Assembly: GCF_001418085.1 (NCBI RefSeq)
Contig: NZ_LIQH01000038.1
Location: 1 to 64,000 of the forward strand
Direction of reading: 5' to 3'
Source of the DNA: Lacinutrix algicola
Lineage (GTDB): Bacteria; Bacteroidota; Bacteroidia; Flavobacteriales; Flavobacteriaceae
DNA length: 64,000 bases
How positions within the stretch are numbered: the stretch's first letter is position 1; each line of letters opens with the position of its first letter. Under the pieces are notes generated by a model. That model made no database searches, was not told the DNA's origin, and saw only the letters and a list, made by a program, of their open reading frames with translations. Positions 28,239 to 40,101 of the stretch are shown piece by piece. A program made the position numbers and the translations under genes.

Positions 28239-28694
28239 CTATAATTTAATCTTTACGTCTTCAATTTCATCCACATCGTATTTATGCGAAAAACCAAAGA
28301 CTTTATATTTAATCACTCCTTTATATTGCACTTTCATAGATTTGTTAAGCATACTACTTAAAACACTACTAAGGTTATTGAGGTTTAATAATTTGTTAGT
28401 TGGAATATTTGCCGATAATGGAATAGAAAATTCTTTTTTAGAAGGCACATCGAACTCTTTAGAAGATACGGTTGCTACCTCGATATCGTTTACGGTAATG
28501 GTAATCCCTTCAGTTTCTAATTTTCCACCAACGCTATTAGGATTGTTAAAAAAAGCATCAGCAGTTAGTATTATAAATTCTGAATTAGAATCAGCAACTT
28601 CAATATTTTCTACACGTAAAAATTCCGGTTTTTCTTTAATCGAACAACTTAAAAAACAAACTGTAATTGTTAATAAGATTATGAGTTTCTTCAT
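28239..28694 (-). CDS. LEA type 2-like lipoprotein
   Basis: A 151-residue lipoprotein with lipobox FLSC, Cys17. The rest, with FFNNPNSVGGKLETEGITITVND and FDVPSKKEFSIPL, resembles the LEA14/WHy beta-sandwich domain. Its function is unknown. It is the first gene of the operon that runs through ribD, HAD, EamA and YigZ, and it faces the GNAT gene divergently across 74 bases. Confidence 0.8.
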   Translation of the reverse strand: MKKLIILLTITVCFLSCSIKEKPEFLRVENIEVADSNSEFIILTADAFFNNPNSVGGKLETEGITITVNDIEVATVSSKEFDVPSKKEFSIPLSANIPTNKLLNLNNLSSVLSSMLNKSMKVQYKGVIKYKVFGFSHKYDVDEIEDVKIKL

Positions 28695-28768
28695 CTTGAA
28701 ATTTTTTAATTTGTTTGGTATTACTGTATCTTCAACCTTTAATTGAGGCGTAAAAATACTATAATAAC

Positions 28769-29260
28769 GTGAGTAATAATAATATTGTAATAAGAGAAAT
28801 TAAAGCGGAAGATAATGCTAAGATTGAAAGCGTTATACGTGCTGTTTTTATTGAGTATAAGCTACCATTAGTTGGTACTGCATATGCAGATAGCGAAACA
28901 CCTAAAATGTTTGAATCTTATAGTGAAACAAGAGAAGCATATTTTGTGCTTGCTTTAAATGGTGTTGTAGAAGGTGGAGGAGGTTTAAAACCTTTAAATG
29001 GAATGGAGGACGATGTATGCGAAATTCAGAAAATGTATTTTTCGTCGAAAATTCGTGGTAAAGGTTATGGTAAAAAGATGTTTTTAAAATGTTTAGAAAA
29101 AGCGAAGGCTTTAGGTTTTAAGCAATGTTATTTAGAAACAATTCCAGAGTTAAAAGAAGCTATTCATATATACGAAACTAACGGTTTTAAACATTTAAAG
29201 GCGCCTTTGGGAGAAACAGGACATTTTAGTTGTGGTATTTGGATGGTAAAAGATTTATAA
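28769..29260 (+). CDS. GNAT-family N-acetyltransferase
   Basis: A 163-residue acetyltransferase. The acetyl-CoA-binding loop MYFSSKIRGKGYGKKMFLKCL and the following YLETIPELKEAIHIYETNGF are typical. The start codon is GTG 28769 (MSNNNIVIREIKAED), which gives the usual N-terminus. The target is unknown. It precedes prmC by 25 bases and is probably co-transcribed. Confidence 0.9.
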   Translation: MSNNNIVIREIKAEDNAKIESVIRAVFIEYKLPLVGTAYADSETPKMFESYSETREAYFVLALNGVVEGGGGLKPLNGMEDDVCEIQKMYFSSKIRGKGYGKKMFLKCLEKAKALGFKQCYLETIPELKEAIHIYETNGFKHLKAPLGETGHFSCGIWMVKDL

Positions 29261-29285
29261 ATTAAGAAAAGAATAAACAGAGATT

Positions 29286-30155
29286 GTGTTAATAAAAGAC
29301 TTAGAGAATATATTTCATGAAACCTTAGATGCAATCTACGGTAAAGAAGAAGTGACTAGTTTCTTCTTTCTGTGTACAGATGCATTTTATAATATTACAC
29401 GTTTTGCATTAGCTTTGGATAGGGATTTGTCTATTACAAAAGAAGAGCAACAACCTATTTTTGATGCTTTAGAAGCTTTAAAAAATGAAAAACCCATTCA
29501 ATACATTTTAGGCGAAACAGAATTTTATGGTTTACCGTTTAAAGTAGATGAGAATACTTTAATTCCAAGACCCGAAACGGAAGAGTTGGTGGAATTAATT
29601 ATCGATTGTCATTCAGAGCGAAGTAAAAACGAAAAACCTTCAATTTTAGATATTGGTACAGGAAGTGGTTGTATTGCTATCTCGTTGGCTAAAAATATGG
29701 GTAATGCACAGGTTTATGCCATGGATGTTTCCGCGAAAGCGATAAAAAAAGCAACAGAAAACGCAGCTTTAAATAAAGTAGAAGTCAATTTTATAGAAGG
29801 CAGTATTTTAGATAAACCAGAATGGGAACCGTTATTTCAAGATTTAAAATTTGATGCAATCGTGTCTAATCCGCCATACGTACGTAATCTTGAAAAAGCC
29901 GAAATACAAAACAATGTATTAAACAACGAACCACATTTAGCATTGTTTGTAGAAGATGACAATCCGTTAGTATTTTATAACGCAATTACTGAATTTGCTG
30001 TTGATAGATTGAAAGACAACGGACAATTATTCTTCGAAATTAACGAGTATTTAGGACCAGAAACGAAAGTTTTAGTTGAGACTTTTGGGTTTAAGAATGT
30101 AGAGATAATTAAAGACTTATTTGGTAAAGACCGAATGATAAAAGCAAATAAATAA
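29286..30155 (+). CDS. prmC: Release-factor glutamine methyltransferase
   Basis: A 289-residue enzyme methylating the GGQ glutamine of release factors RF1 and RF2. The N-terminal helical domain is followed by PIQYILGETEFYGLPFKV, LIPRPETEELVELI, SAM motif ILDIGTGSGCIAISLA, and the catalytic SNPPYVRNLE. The start is GTG 29286. The stretch CHSERSKNEKP (about residues 108-118) is not part of the normal enzyme and seems to be a mini-repeat inserted in frame. The 15-mer of dapF also occurs here at 29728-29742. Its stop overlaps the next gene by one base. Confidence 0.95.
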   Translation: MLIKDLENIFHETLDAIYGKEEVTSFFFLCTDAFYNITRFALALDRDLSITKEEQQPIFDALEALKNEKPIQYILGETEFYGLPFKVDENTLIPRPETEELVELIIDCHSERSKNEKPSILDIGTGSGCIAISLAKNMGNAQVYAMDVSAKAIKKATENAALNKVEVNFIEGSILDKPEWEPLFQDLKFDAIVSNPPYVRNLEKAEIQNNVLNNEPHLALFVEDDNPLVFYNAITEFAVDRLKDNGQLFFEINEYLGPETKVLVETFGFKNVEIIKDLFGKDRMIKANK

Positions 30156-30736
30156 TGAAAAGCATAGCAGTATTTTGTGGCGCAAGCATGGGAAATGATA
30201 ATACAATTATTTCTGAAGCTTATGCTTTAGGTAAAACATTAGCGCAACAAAACATAACTTTAGTTTATGGTGCAGCTAAAATTGGTATTATGGGAACGGT
30301 TGCTAATGGAGCACTTGAAAACAACGGAAAGGTTGTTGGGGTTATTCCAGATTTTTTAAAAACAAAAGAAATTGTAAGTGAAGGCTTAACAGAATTAATT
30401 GTAACTAATAACATGCACGATCGTAAAGTAAAGTTATACGAAAAAAGCGATGGTTTTATAGTTATTCCTGGTGGTTTTGGTACTATGGATGAGTTTTTCG
30501 AAATCTCAACTTGGGGACAATTAGGTTTACATACCAAGCCTATTGGTATTCTAAATACTAGCGGTTATTACAATGGGTTAATTTCTCAATTTAAAACAAT
30601 GGTAGAAAAAGGCTTTTTGAAACAAGAAAATTTAGATGCTGTTGTTGTAGATAATACTATTGATGGTTTGTTAGAAAAAATGAATAATCATGTGCCTTTA
30701 CCTGCGCCAGAATGGCTAGATGTTTCTAAGTTATAA
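30155..30736 (+). CDS. LOG-family (TIGR00730) nucleotide-binding protein
   Basis: A 193-residue Rossmann-like protein of the LOG family. The signature is PGGFGTMDEFFE (about residues 103-114), with VFCGASMGND at the N-terminus and YGAAKIGIMGTVANGAL. Members are cytokinin-riboside 5'-monophosphate phosphoribohydrolases or generic nucleotide 5'-monophosphate hydrolases. The real substrate is not known here. It starts at the last base of prmC (TAATG). Confidence 0.93.
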   Translation: MKSIAVFCGASMGNDNTIISEAYALGKTLAQQNITLVYGAAKIGIMGTVANGALENNGKVVGVIPDFLKTKEIVSEGLTELIVTNNMHDRKVKLYEKSDGFIVIPGGFGTMDEFFEISTWGQLGLHTKPIGILNTSGYYNGLISQFKTMVEKGFLKQENLDAVVVDNTIDGLLEKMNNHVPLPAPEWLDVSKL

Positions 30737-30739
30737 GTT

Positions 30740-34199
<3,460 letters not shown>

Positions 34200-34328
34200 G
34201 CTTGTATTTGTGTTTTAGGCTTTTAAATTGAATACGAGTAAATGTTTTTTCATTTATCCATTATAAATATTTGTTTCCTAAACTTGGAAGTTGTTATTTT
34301 GGGAAGTTGATAATCCCTTGAATGTTTA

Positions 34329-35039
34329 ATGTCTAGACCTCTTTTTTTAATCCTAGCAGCAATTGCTATTTTTACTGTTGTAATAGCTTTAGATTATTTT
34401 GATTTGGAAGTGCTATCTTCTACATTAGAGTTATCTGTAGTACCTTTAACATCTTTAGTGTATTTGTTTTTTAATAAAAATAAAGACAAATTTTTAACGG
34501 CCTTTTTTGTAATTTATACAATAGGTGATATTGCTAATATTTTAGATTTTAGAGAAGAGTCGAACTGGTCTTATTATGTTTGTAATGTCGCATATATATT
34601 GGCTTATCTTTTTTTAATACTCTACATTACTAAAAGCTTTAGTTTTAGGTTAGTATTAAAAAAGTACCTATTGGAGTTTTTTGTCTTACTTACACTAGAT
34701 TTATATATGGTTTATGTTCTAATCAATATCATTAACCCTATAAATTTTGAATCTAATTTTATTGAATTAGTGCAAGCTGTAGAGTTCTTTTATAGTTTGA
34801 TGGTTATTATCGTTTTGTCTTTTTCTTTTTTAAACTATATTCAAAATGCAAATAAAAAGTATCTTTTGCTATTTATTTCTTGCGTTATGATAGCGTTTTC
34901 AGAATTAATTTTAATAGGTTATTACTATATTGTAGATGATATTAGTATAAGCTATACTTCTTCAGTATTATTTATTTGTGGAATAATTATGTTATTTTTC
35001 CATTCGTTTGTAGACGTTAAAAGAGGATACTTAGCTTAG
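34329..35039 (+). CDS. Multi-pass membrane protein, possibly YhhN-like
   Basis: A 236-residue protein with about seven or eight hydrophobic segments and few charged residues between them. The pattern of short loops with a YLFFNKNKDKF and DIANIL region recalls YhhN-type lysoplasmalogenase-like proteins, but I am not sure. No catalytic motif can be cited. It follows ligA by 129 bases and may be co-transcribed. Confidence 0.6.
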   Translation: MSRPLFLILAAIAIFTVVIALDYFDLEVLSSTLELSVVPLTSLVYLFFNKNKDKFLTAFFVIYTIGDIANILDFREESNWSYYVCNVAYILAYLFLILYITKSFSFRLVLKKYLLEFFVLLTLDLYMVYVLINIINPINFESNFIELVQAVEFFYSLMVIIVLSFSFLNYIQNANKKYLLLFISCVMIAFSELILIGYYYIVDDISISYTSSVLFICGIIMLFFHSFVDVKRGYLA

Positions 35040-35294
35040 CTTTTTTTACATAAGGTAATCACCTAAAAATTATTAATCTGCGTTTAATAAAGAGTTTGTT
35101 TATCGCTATTTTCTGCTAGACGTGCTTTTTAATTTAGAAGTACTATTTAATTTTCTAAAGTATTTATTCTATTGCTCTTGGTTTATTTGTGTTTTTGAAG
35201 CATTCAAAACATTAAATAAGCACTTTGCAATGTTTTAATTTTTAGAGCTTTCTATGCAGTATAAAATCTATAATGTTCTAGATGTTTATGCTTT

Positions 35295-35317
35295 GCCCAA
35301 TATTAGTAATATTGGGC
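35295..35317 (+). terminator. Hairpin GCCCAATATT / AATATTGGGC
   Basis: A 10-bp perfect stem with an AGT loop is followed after three bases by five T residues. It lies 256 bases after the membrane-protein gene, so if it terminates that transcript the 3' end is long. No A run precedes it. Confidence 0.4.
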
Positions 35318-35352
35318 GAATTTTTGGCTGCGTGAATTTGCTCATCTATATA

Positions 35353-35386
35353 TAGCAAACAAAAGGATTAATCCTTTTGTTTGCTA
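35353..35386. repeat. 34-bp perfect palindrome
   Basis: TAGCAAACAAAAGGATT is followed directly by its reverse complement, with no spacer. It can form a cruciform or serve as a dimeric protein-binding site. No coding or standard terminator role explains it, because no T run follows on either strand. Confidence 0.8.
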
Positions 35387-35505
35387 GTGTTTATATTGTG
35401 TCTTCAGAGTATACTTTAAATGTAGCCTATGTAGTATTTTTAATAACAAGATTTTATCTAATTTACGAGTACATAGTCTCTGAAATTAATATATTCTATA
35501 AAGTT

Positions 35506-35880
35506 TTATTTAAAAAATGGAATGTCTCTCTTGTAGTAAAATAAAACAATAGAAGCGAGTATAAAGGTTGTAAGTGCTGTAAAAAATAAAATACCTCCAT
35601 CTTCATTAACTGCTATACCTAATTTGGTTAAATGCATAAATAGTGCGCCTCCAATAACGCCAATTGTTAAAGAGGCACCAATCCATACTGTTTTAGGTAT
35701 TAGTAGCAAGATGCCGGCAATAAGCTCTAATATACCTATACCGATACGTCCATAAGGTTCCATGCCAACCTGTTCAAAAATATAAATACTGTCTGGATGA
35801 CCAGTAAATTTAAAACGTAGCGTTTGTATTAAAATAAGAGCTATAATAATTCGTAATCCTAAAAGTATTTTGGTTTTCAT
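35506..35880 (-). CDS. DoxX-family membrane protein
   Basis: A 124-residue protein with four hydrophobic helices. LIQTLRFKFTGHPDSIYIFEQVGMEPYGRIGIGILELIAGILL is typical of the DoxX-like family, whose members act near respiratory or sulfur chemistry but mostly lack defined functions. It stands alone on the minus strand. Confidence 0.85.
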   Translation of the reverse strand: MKTKILLGLRIIIALILIQTLRFKFTGHPDSIYIFEQVGMEPYGRIGIGILELIAGILLLIPKTVWIGASLTIGVIGGALFMHLTKLGIAVNEDGGILFFTALTTFILASIVLFYYKRDIPFFK

Positions 35881-35944
35881 AATTTTTGATTTTGGTTATA
35901 AAAAGTGAATAATTATAACCTTGGTCGAAAAATTAAACTTTGTA

Positions 35945-36862
35945 TTACACTATTATAGAAGTTCCATCTGCTGTTTTGTTTTTTTCGGCATCAAAATAAA
36001 AATCAATTTTCCCTAAATTTATGCCATAACAACCTACTTGGTTTACTAGTACATTTTTACCTTCGCTGTTTTGTGCAACAGTTGGTTTTGGTAAAAAAGT
36101 ATGCGTATGTCCTCCTATAATTAAGTCTATATTCTTTGTAGATTTCGCAAGAGTAAGGTCACATATTTTACTTGGGCTTTTAGAGTAGTAGTAACCTAAA
36201 TGAGATAAACATATAATAAGGTCGCACTGTTCTTCCTCCTTAAGAATTCTAGACATATCTGTAGCTATCTCAATAGGATCTAGGTAGTTTGTTTCTTTGT
36301 ACATGTTTTTGTTAACTAAACCATCTAGTTTAATTCCAACTCCAAAAACACCAATTTTTAAACCATCTTTTACAAATACTTGATATGACTTAACATGTGT
36401 ATCCATTACAGTATTTTTAAAATCGTAATTGGCAGATAAAAACTGAAAACTAGCATGTGGTAATTGTGCGTATAAACCATCTATACCATTGTCGAAATCA
36501 TGATTACCAATAGTTGCTGCATCATATTTCATTTTAGACATAAGTTTAAACTCGAGTTCACCACCGTAATAATTAAAATATGGTGTGCCTTGAAAAATGT
36601 CTCCAGCATCTAATAGTAAAGTGTTTGGATTCTCGTTTCTAATAGACTCCACTAAACTAGCACGTCTTGCAACTCCACCTTGGTTTGCATTTCTAGCATC
36701 ATCGGGACCAAATGGATCAATGTGACTATGTACATCGTTAGTATGTAGTATGGTGATTTTTTTAGTTTTTACAGATGCATTACAAGATTGAAACCCAAAT
36801 CCGCCAAGAGTAACCAGGGCTGTTGCTGCTGATGATTGTTGTATAAATGTTCTACGTTTCAT
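35945..36862 (-). CDS. 5'-nucleotidase-type metallophosphatase domain protein
   Basis: A 305-residue protein with a twin-arginine signal (KRRTFIQQSS), so folded export is likely. The calcineurin-like core has ILHTNDVHSHIDPFG, LLLDAGDIFQGTPY, AATIGNHDFDNG, LSHLGYYYS and IIGGHTHTF, all dimetal ligand motifs of UshA-like 5'-nucleotidases. It lacks the C-terminal substrate domain, which is encoded by the gene just upstream, 5 bases away. The two probably work together on periplasmic nucleotides. Confidence 0.92.
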   Translation of the reverse strand: MKRRTFIQQSSAATALVTLGGFGFQSCNASVKTKKITILHTNDVHSHIDPFGPDDARNANQGGVARRASLVESIRNENPNTLLLDAGDIFQGTPYFNYYGGELEFKLMSKMKYDAATIGNHDFDNGIDGLYAQLPHASFQFLSANYDFKNTVMDTHVKSYQVFVKDGLKIGVFGVGIKLDGLVNKNMYKETNYLDPIEIATDMSRILKEEEQCDLIICLSHLGYYYSKSPSKICDLTLAKSTKNIDLIIGGHTHTFLPKPTVAQNSEGKNVLVNQVGCYGINLGKIDFYFDAEKNKTADGTSIIV

Positions 36863-36867
36863 TTCTA

Positions 36868-37629
36868 TTATTTGGTTTGGGTAAATCTGTTATCAATCTT
36901 TGGGTTTATAGTGTCTACTTTTTTAAAGTAGTCAATCATAGCATTTCTAATTTTATAATCTATATGGTAAATAGAGTCATTAGGTTTAAAAAAACGCATA
37001 CCATCTCCACCATCGTATAAATAGTCATTAGTTGCTACATAATATGTTTTGTCTTTAATAATTGGTTTTCCACTAATTAAAGCTTCAGAAATTTTATAGT
37101 CTCTGTCCAAAGTAAGTTTTATACCTTGTACAGGATGCGCTCTTTTTGCTTGGCTTAAATACTGCATCATACTATCTATTTGTTGGCCTTTTAAAGCAAT
37201 AACAACGATGCTGTTTTCAAAAGGCATCACTTGAAAAGCAGTTTCTGTAGTTATATCTCCTTTGGAAATTATAGAGCGAATACCGCCATGATTTAATATA
37301 ACAGCATCAATGTGTTTATTTGTTCTTTTATTAAAAACATAATCACCTTCTTTAAAAACAATATCAGCCATTAAATTTCCAATAGCTGTATTTAAGTGTC
37401 CATCAGATTTGTTGTAGGTTTCCGGTGCATAAGATAGTACTGCATTCATGTCATCTGTTAGCCTATCTCTGTATGGAGCAATTATAGCATCATAATCTTG
37501 GTCTATTTCTAAGCTATCTTTTATGCCAATTTGCTTACCTTCAATTTTAGAAAGTACAAGCGGCTCTTGCTTACAAGAGAATATGCATATTAGAAAGCAA
37601 ATAGAAATTAGTAAGTGGTATTTTTTCAT
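36868..37629 (-). CDS. 5'-nucleotidase C-terminal domain lipoprotein
   Basis: A 253-residue lipoprotein (lipobox IFSC, Cys19). It consists of the 5'-nucleotidase C-terminal substrate-binding domain: VLNHGGIRSIISKGDITTETAF, VMPFENSIVVIALKGQQI, and ATNDYLYDGGDGMRFF. In UshA these parts are one polypeptide; here the phosphatase half is the next gene. It starts the two-gene operon, divergent from the DUF6913 gene. Confidence 0.92.
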   Translation of the reverse strand: MKKYHLLISICFLICIFSCKQEPLVLSKIEGKQIGIKDSLEIDQDYDAIIAPYRDRLTDDMNAVLSYAPETYNKSDGHLNTAIGNLMADIVFKEGDYVFNKRTNKHIDAVILNHGGIRSIISKGDITTETAFQVMPFENSIVVIALKGQQIDSMMQYLSQAKRAHPVQGIKLTLDRDYKISEALISGKPIIKDKTYYVATNDYLYDGGDGMRFFKPNDSIYHIDYKIRNAMIDYFKKVDTINPKIDNRFTQTK

Positions 37630-37673
37630 TTGTAATACTTAGATTTTTTTAGAAAACATTTAGTTGGTTTTCC

Positions 37674-37681
37674 TACTTTTG
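37674..37681 (+). promoter_or_regulatory. Promoter -7 element of the DUF6913-dapA operon
   Basis: TACTTTTG fits TAnnTTTG and lies 19 bases before ATG 37700. No -33 element is clear at the expected distance. Confidence 0.42.
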
Positions 37682-37699
37682 TACAAAGCATAAAGATAA

Positions 37700-38218
37700 A
37701 TGATTTTAAAAGGATTTAAAGAAAAATCTAATAAAAACTATATTGATTCTCAGTCAAAAAATAGAGTTATTTCGCCATCTAATACTAAAGTTAAACGTAT
37801 TGGAGTTCTATTTAATGCCGAGGAGCTAATTAATGTTCCTATTTTTAATGGTTTAGCCGAAGTATTAAATATTAAGAAAGAAAATATAGAAATAATTGCT
37901 TTCAAATCTCAAATTGAAAAAGAAGAAGACGTATTTAGTCCAACTTATACAATGAAGCATTTAGGGTGGAGAGGCGCAATTAAAGAAGCGACATTAAAGC
38001 AGTTTTTAAATACAAAATTCGACCTTTTAATTAGTTATTATAAAAATGATACCACACCGTTAAAAGTGTTAACGGTTGCATCAAAATCAAAATTTAAAGT
38101 TGGTATTTTAGAAACAGATGAACGTATAAACGATTTAATAATTAAAACTGAAATAAATGATTTTAAAACATTTACTTCGGAATTAAAAAAATATCTCAAT
38201 ATTCTAAATAAAATATAG
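37700..38218 (+). CDS. DUF6913-like protein upstream of dapA
   Basis: A 172-residue cytoplasmic protein with the opening MILKGFKEKSNKNYIDSQS, a beta-alpha region with KRIGVLFNAEELINVPIF, and LLISYYKND. It resembles the flavobacterial DUF6913 family found beside dapA. Its function is unknown. It is followed by dapA after 5 bases, so co-expression with lysine and peptidoglycan synthesis is likely. Confidence 0.75.
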   Translation: MILKGFKEKSNKNYIDSQSKNRVISPSNTKVKRIGVLFNAEELINVPIFNGLAEVLNIKKENIEIIAFKSQIEKEEDVFSPTYTMKHLGWRGAIKEATLKQFLNTKFDLLISYYKNDTTPLKVLTVASKSKFKVGILETDERINDLIIKTEINDFKTFTSELKKYLNILNKI

Positions 38219-38223
38219 ATAAA

Positions 38224-39108
38224 ATGAAAAACCCTTTTTTAGGAACAGGAATAGCAATAGTAACACCATTTAAAACTAATGGTAGTATAGATGAAGAAGC
38301 TTTAGCTAATATTGTAGAATTCAATATTGATAATGGTACAAATTATATTGTTATATGCGGTACAACAGGAGAAAGCGTAACCATTACAAAGCAAGAGAAG
38401 TTAGATGTTATTGCAATAATTAGTAAAGCTAATAAAGGACGATTACCTTTAGTTTTAGGAATTGGAGGGAATAATACTGTTGAGGTTGTTAAAGAAATTG
38501 AAGGTACAGATTTGTCTCAATTTGCAGGAATTCTATCAGTATCTCCATATTATAGTAAGCCAACTCAAGAAGGAATTTATCAACATTTTAAAGCAGTTTC
38601 AAATGCATGTCCTGTGCCAATTATCTTGTATAATGTTCCAGGAAGAACAGCATCTAACATGTCGCCAGAAACAACGTTGAGATTGGCAAATGATTTCGAA
38701 AATATTGTAGCAGTAAAGGAGGCTGGAAACAATGTAGCGCAATATTTAAATTTATTAAAAGATAAACCTGAAGGTTTCGGAGTGATTTCTGGAGACGATG
38801 ATTTAGCTTTAAGTGTTGCTTTAGCTGGAGGAGATGGTGTAATATCTGTAATTGGTCAAGCTTTACCAAAAGCATTTTCTAAAATGATAGCGCTAGGAAG
38901 AGCAGGAGAAGCAAAGGAGGCTTATAAAATTCATTTTGATTTAATGGAGATAACAAGTCTTATTTTTTCTGAAAATAATCCAGCAGGAATTAAAGCTGTT
39001 TTGCAAGCTTTAGAATTATGTAATGATACTGTGCGTTTGCCTCTTGTTGTTGCAACTGATGAATTAAAAGAGAAAATTAAAAACTATTTATCAAATTTTA
39101 ATAAATAA
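38224..39108 (+). CDS. dapA: 4-hydroxy-tetrahydrodipicolinate synthase
   Basis: Condenses pyruvate with aspartate semialdehyde, the first committed step to diaminopimelate and lysine. The TIM-barrel enzyme has GTTGESVTITKQEK, the YNVPGRTASNMSPE tyrosine motif, and the Schiff-base Lys165 in VAVKEAGNN. At 294 residues it has normal length. It forms an operon with the DUF6913 gene and complements dapF at 17722 in the same pathway. Confidence 0.97.
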   Translation: MKNPFLGTGIAIVTPFKTNGSIDEEALANIVEFNIDNGTNYIVICGTTGESVTITKQEKLDVIAIISKANKGRLPLVLGIGGNNTVEVVKEIEGTDLSQFAGILSVSPYYSKPTQEGIYQHFKAVSNACPVPIILYNVPGRTASNMSPETTLRLANDFENIVAVKEAGNNVAQYLNLLKDKPEGFGVISGDDDLALSVALAGGDGVISVIGQALPKAFSKMIALGRAGEAKEAYKIHFDLMEITSLIFSENNPAGIKAVLQALELCNDTVRLPLVVATDELKEKIKNYLSNFNK

Positions 39109-39206
39109 GTTATAATCGTTAAATAATACTTAAAAGCGTGTGGTAGCTTAATTTCAACTCTTATTTTAGCAATGAAATTATATTTTTAAAATCCATATTA
39201 ATAGCG

Positions 39207-39214
39207 TATTTTTG
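39207..39214 (+). promoter_or_regulatory. Promoter -7 element of the bamD operon
   Basis: TATTTTTG fits TAnnTTTG and lies 77 bases before the bamD ATG. The -33 element is not clear. Confidence 0.4.
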
Positions 39215-39290
39215 CATCTTGTTTAAAAATCTATGTTAGAAGCACTAGCAAATTGCATTAAAACAGATGAAAAAACATTAAAAAGACCTG

Positions 39291-40091
39291 ATGAAAAACA
39301 TATTTTATATACTAATTCTAGCTTTAACTTTTACATCTTGTAACGAATATCAAAAGGCTTTAAAGTCTGAAGACGCAGCTACAAAATATAAAGTTGGAGA
39401 AACGCTTTACGATGCCGGAAAGTTTTCTAAAGCTAATCGTTTATTCGAGCAAGCCATTCCTCAATATAGAGGTAAGCCACAGGCAGAAAGGCTAATGTAT
39501 TTAAATGCTGATGCTTCATACCAAATGGAGGATTATTTTGTTGCAGGTTATCATTTTGAGCGTTTTGCTTCGGCATACCCAAAGAGTTCTAAAAAAGAAG
39601 AAGCTCTTTTTAAAGCAGCTAAAAGTTATTATGAACTTTCGCCTGTTTTTTCTAAAGATCAGGAAGATACATTCACAGCGTTACAAAAATTGCAGGAATA
39701 CATTAATGTATATCCAGAATCTGAAAACGCAACCGAAGTTAATGCTCTAGTAAAAGAATTAAGTTTTAAACTAGAAAAAAAGGCTTTCGAAACAGCAAAG
39801 CAATACAATAGAATTTTAGACTACAAAGCTTCAATTTCTTCAATAGATAATTTTGTAATCGATTTTCCTGGGTCTTCACTTCGTGAGGAAGCCTTATACA
39901 TTAAATTCGATTCGGCTTATCAACTAGGGACAAAAAGTGTTGAGTATAAAAAGAAAGCGCGTTTAGAAGCAGCAATAGCAAACTATAACACGTTTAAAAA
40001 AACGTATGCAACTTCAGAGTATTTAGAAGATGCAACAGAAAAGTATGAAGATGCTTTAAAACAATTAGAACAGTACAATACAAAAAGTTAA
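39291..40091 (+). CDS. bamD: Outer membrane protein assembly factor BamD
   Basis: A 266-residue lipoprotein (lipobox TFTSC, Cys17) of the BAM complex, which folds barrels into the outer membrane. TPR-like repeats fill the rest: TLYDAGKFSKANRLFEQAIP-type helices, then FAGYHFERFASAYPKSSKKEEALF and the final PTPY-like segment. The opening NEYQKALKSEDAATKYKVGE is typical of Bacteroidota BamD. It leads an operon with rpoZ, coaBC and the DUF4835 gene. Confidence 0.95.
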   Translation: MKNIFYILILALTFTSCNEYQKALKSEDAATKYKVGETLYDAGKFSKANRLFEQAIPQYRGKPQAERLMYLNADASYQMEDYFVAGYHFERFASAYPKSSKKEEALFKAAKSYYELSPVFSKDQEDTFTALQKLQEYINVYPESENATEVNALVKELSFKLEKKAFETAKQYNRILDYKASISSIDNFVIDFPGSSLREEALYIKFDSAYQLGTKSVEYKKKARLEAAIANYNTFKKTYATSEYLEDATEKYEDALKQLEQYNTKS

Positions 40092-40101
40092 TATAACAAC
40101 T

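Larger units (their letters stand above)
35040..35505. other. 466-bp intergenic region with palindromes
   Basis: No gene is supported. The stretch contains a GC-rich hairpin at 35295-35317 and a perfect 34-bp palindrome at 35353-35386, both listed separately. The rest is AT-rich without clear promoter elements. It lies at the convergent junction of the 34329 membrane gene and the DoxX gene. Confidence 0.55.
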
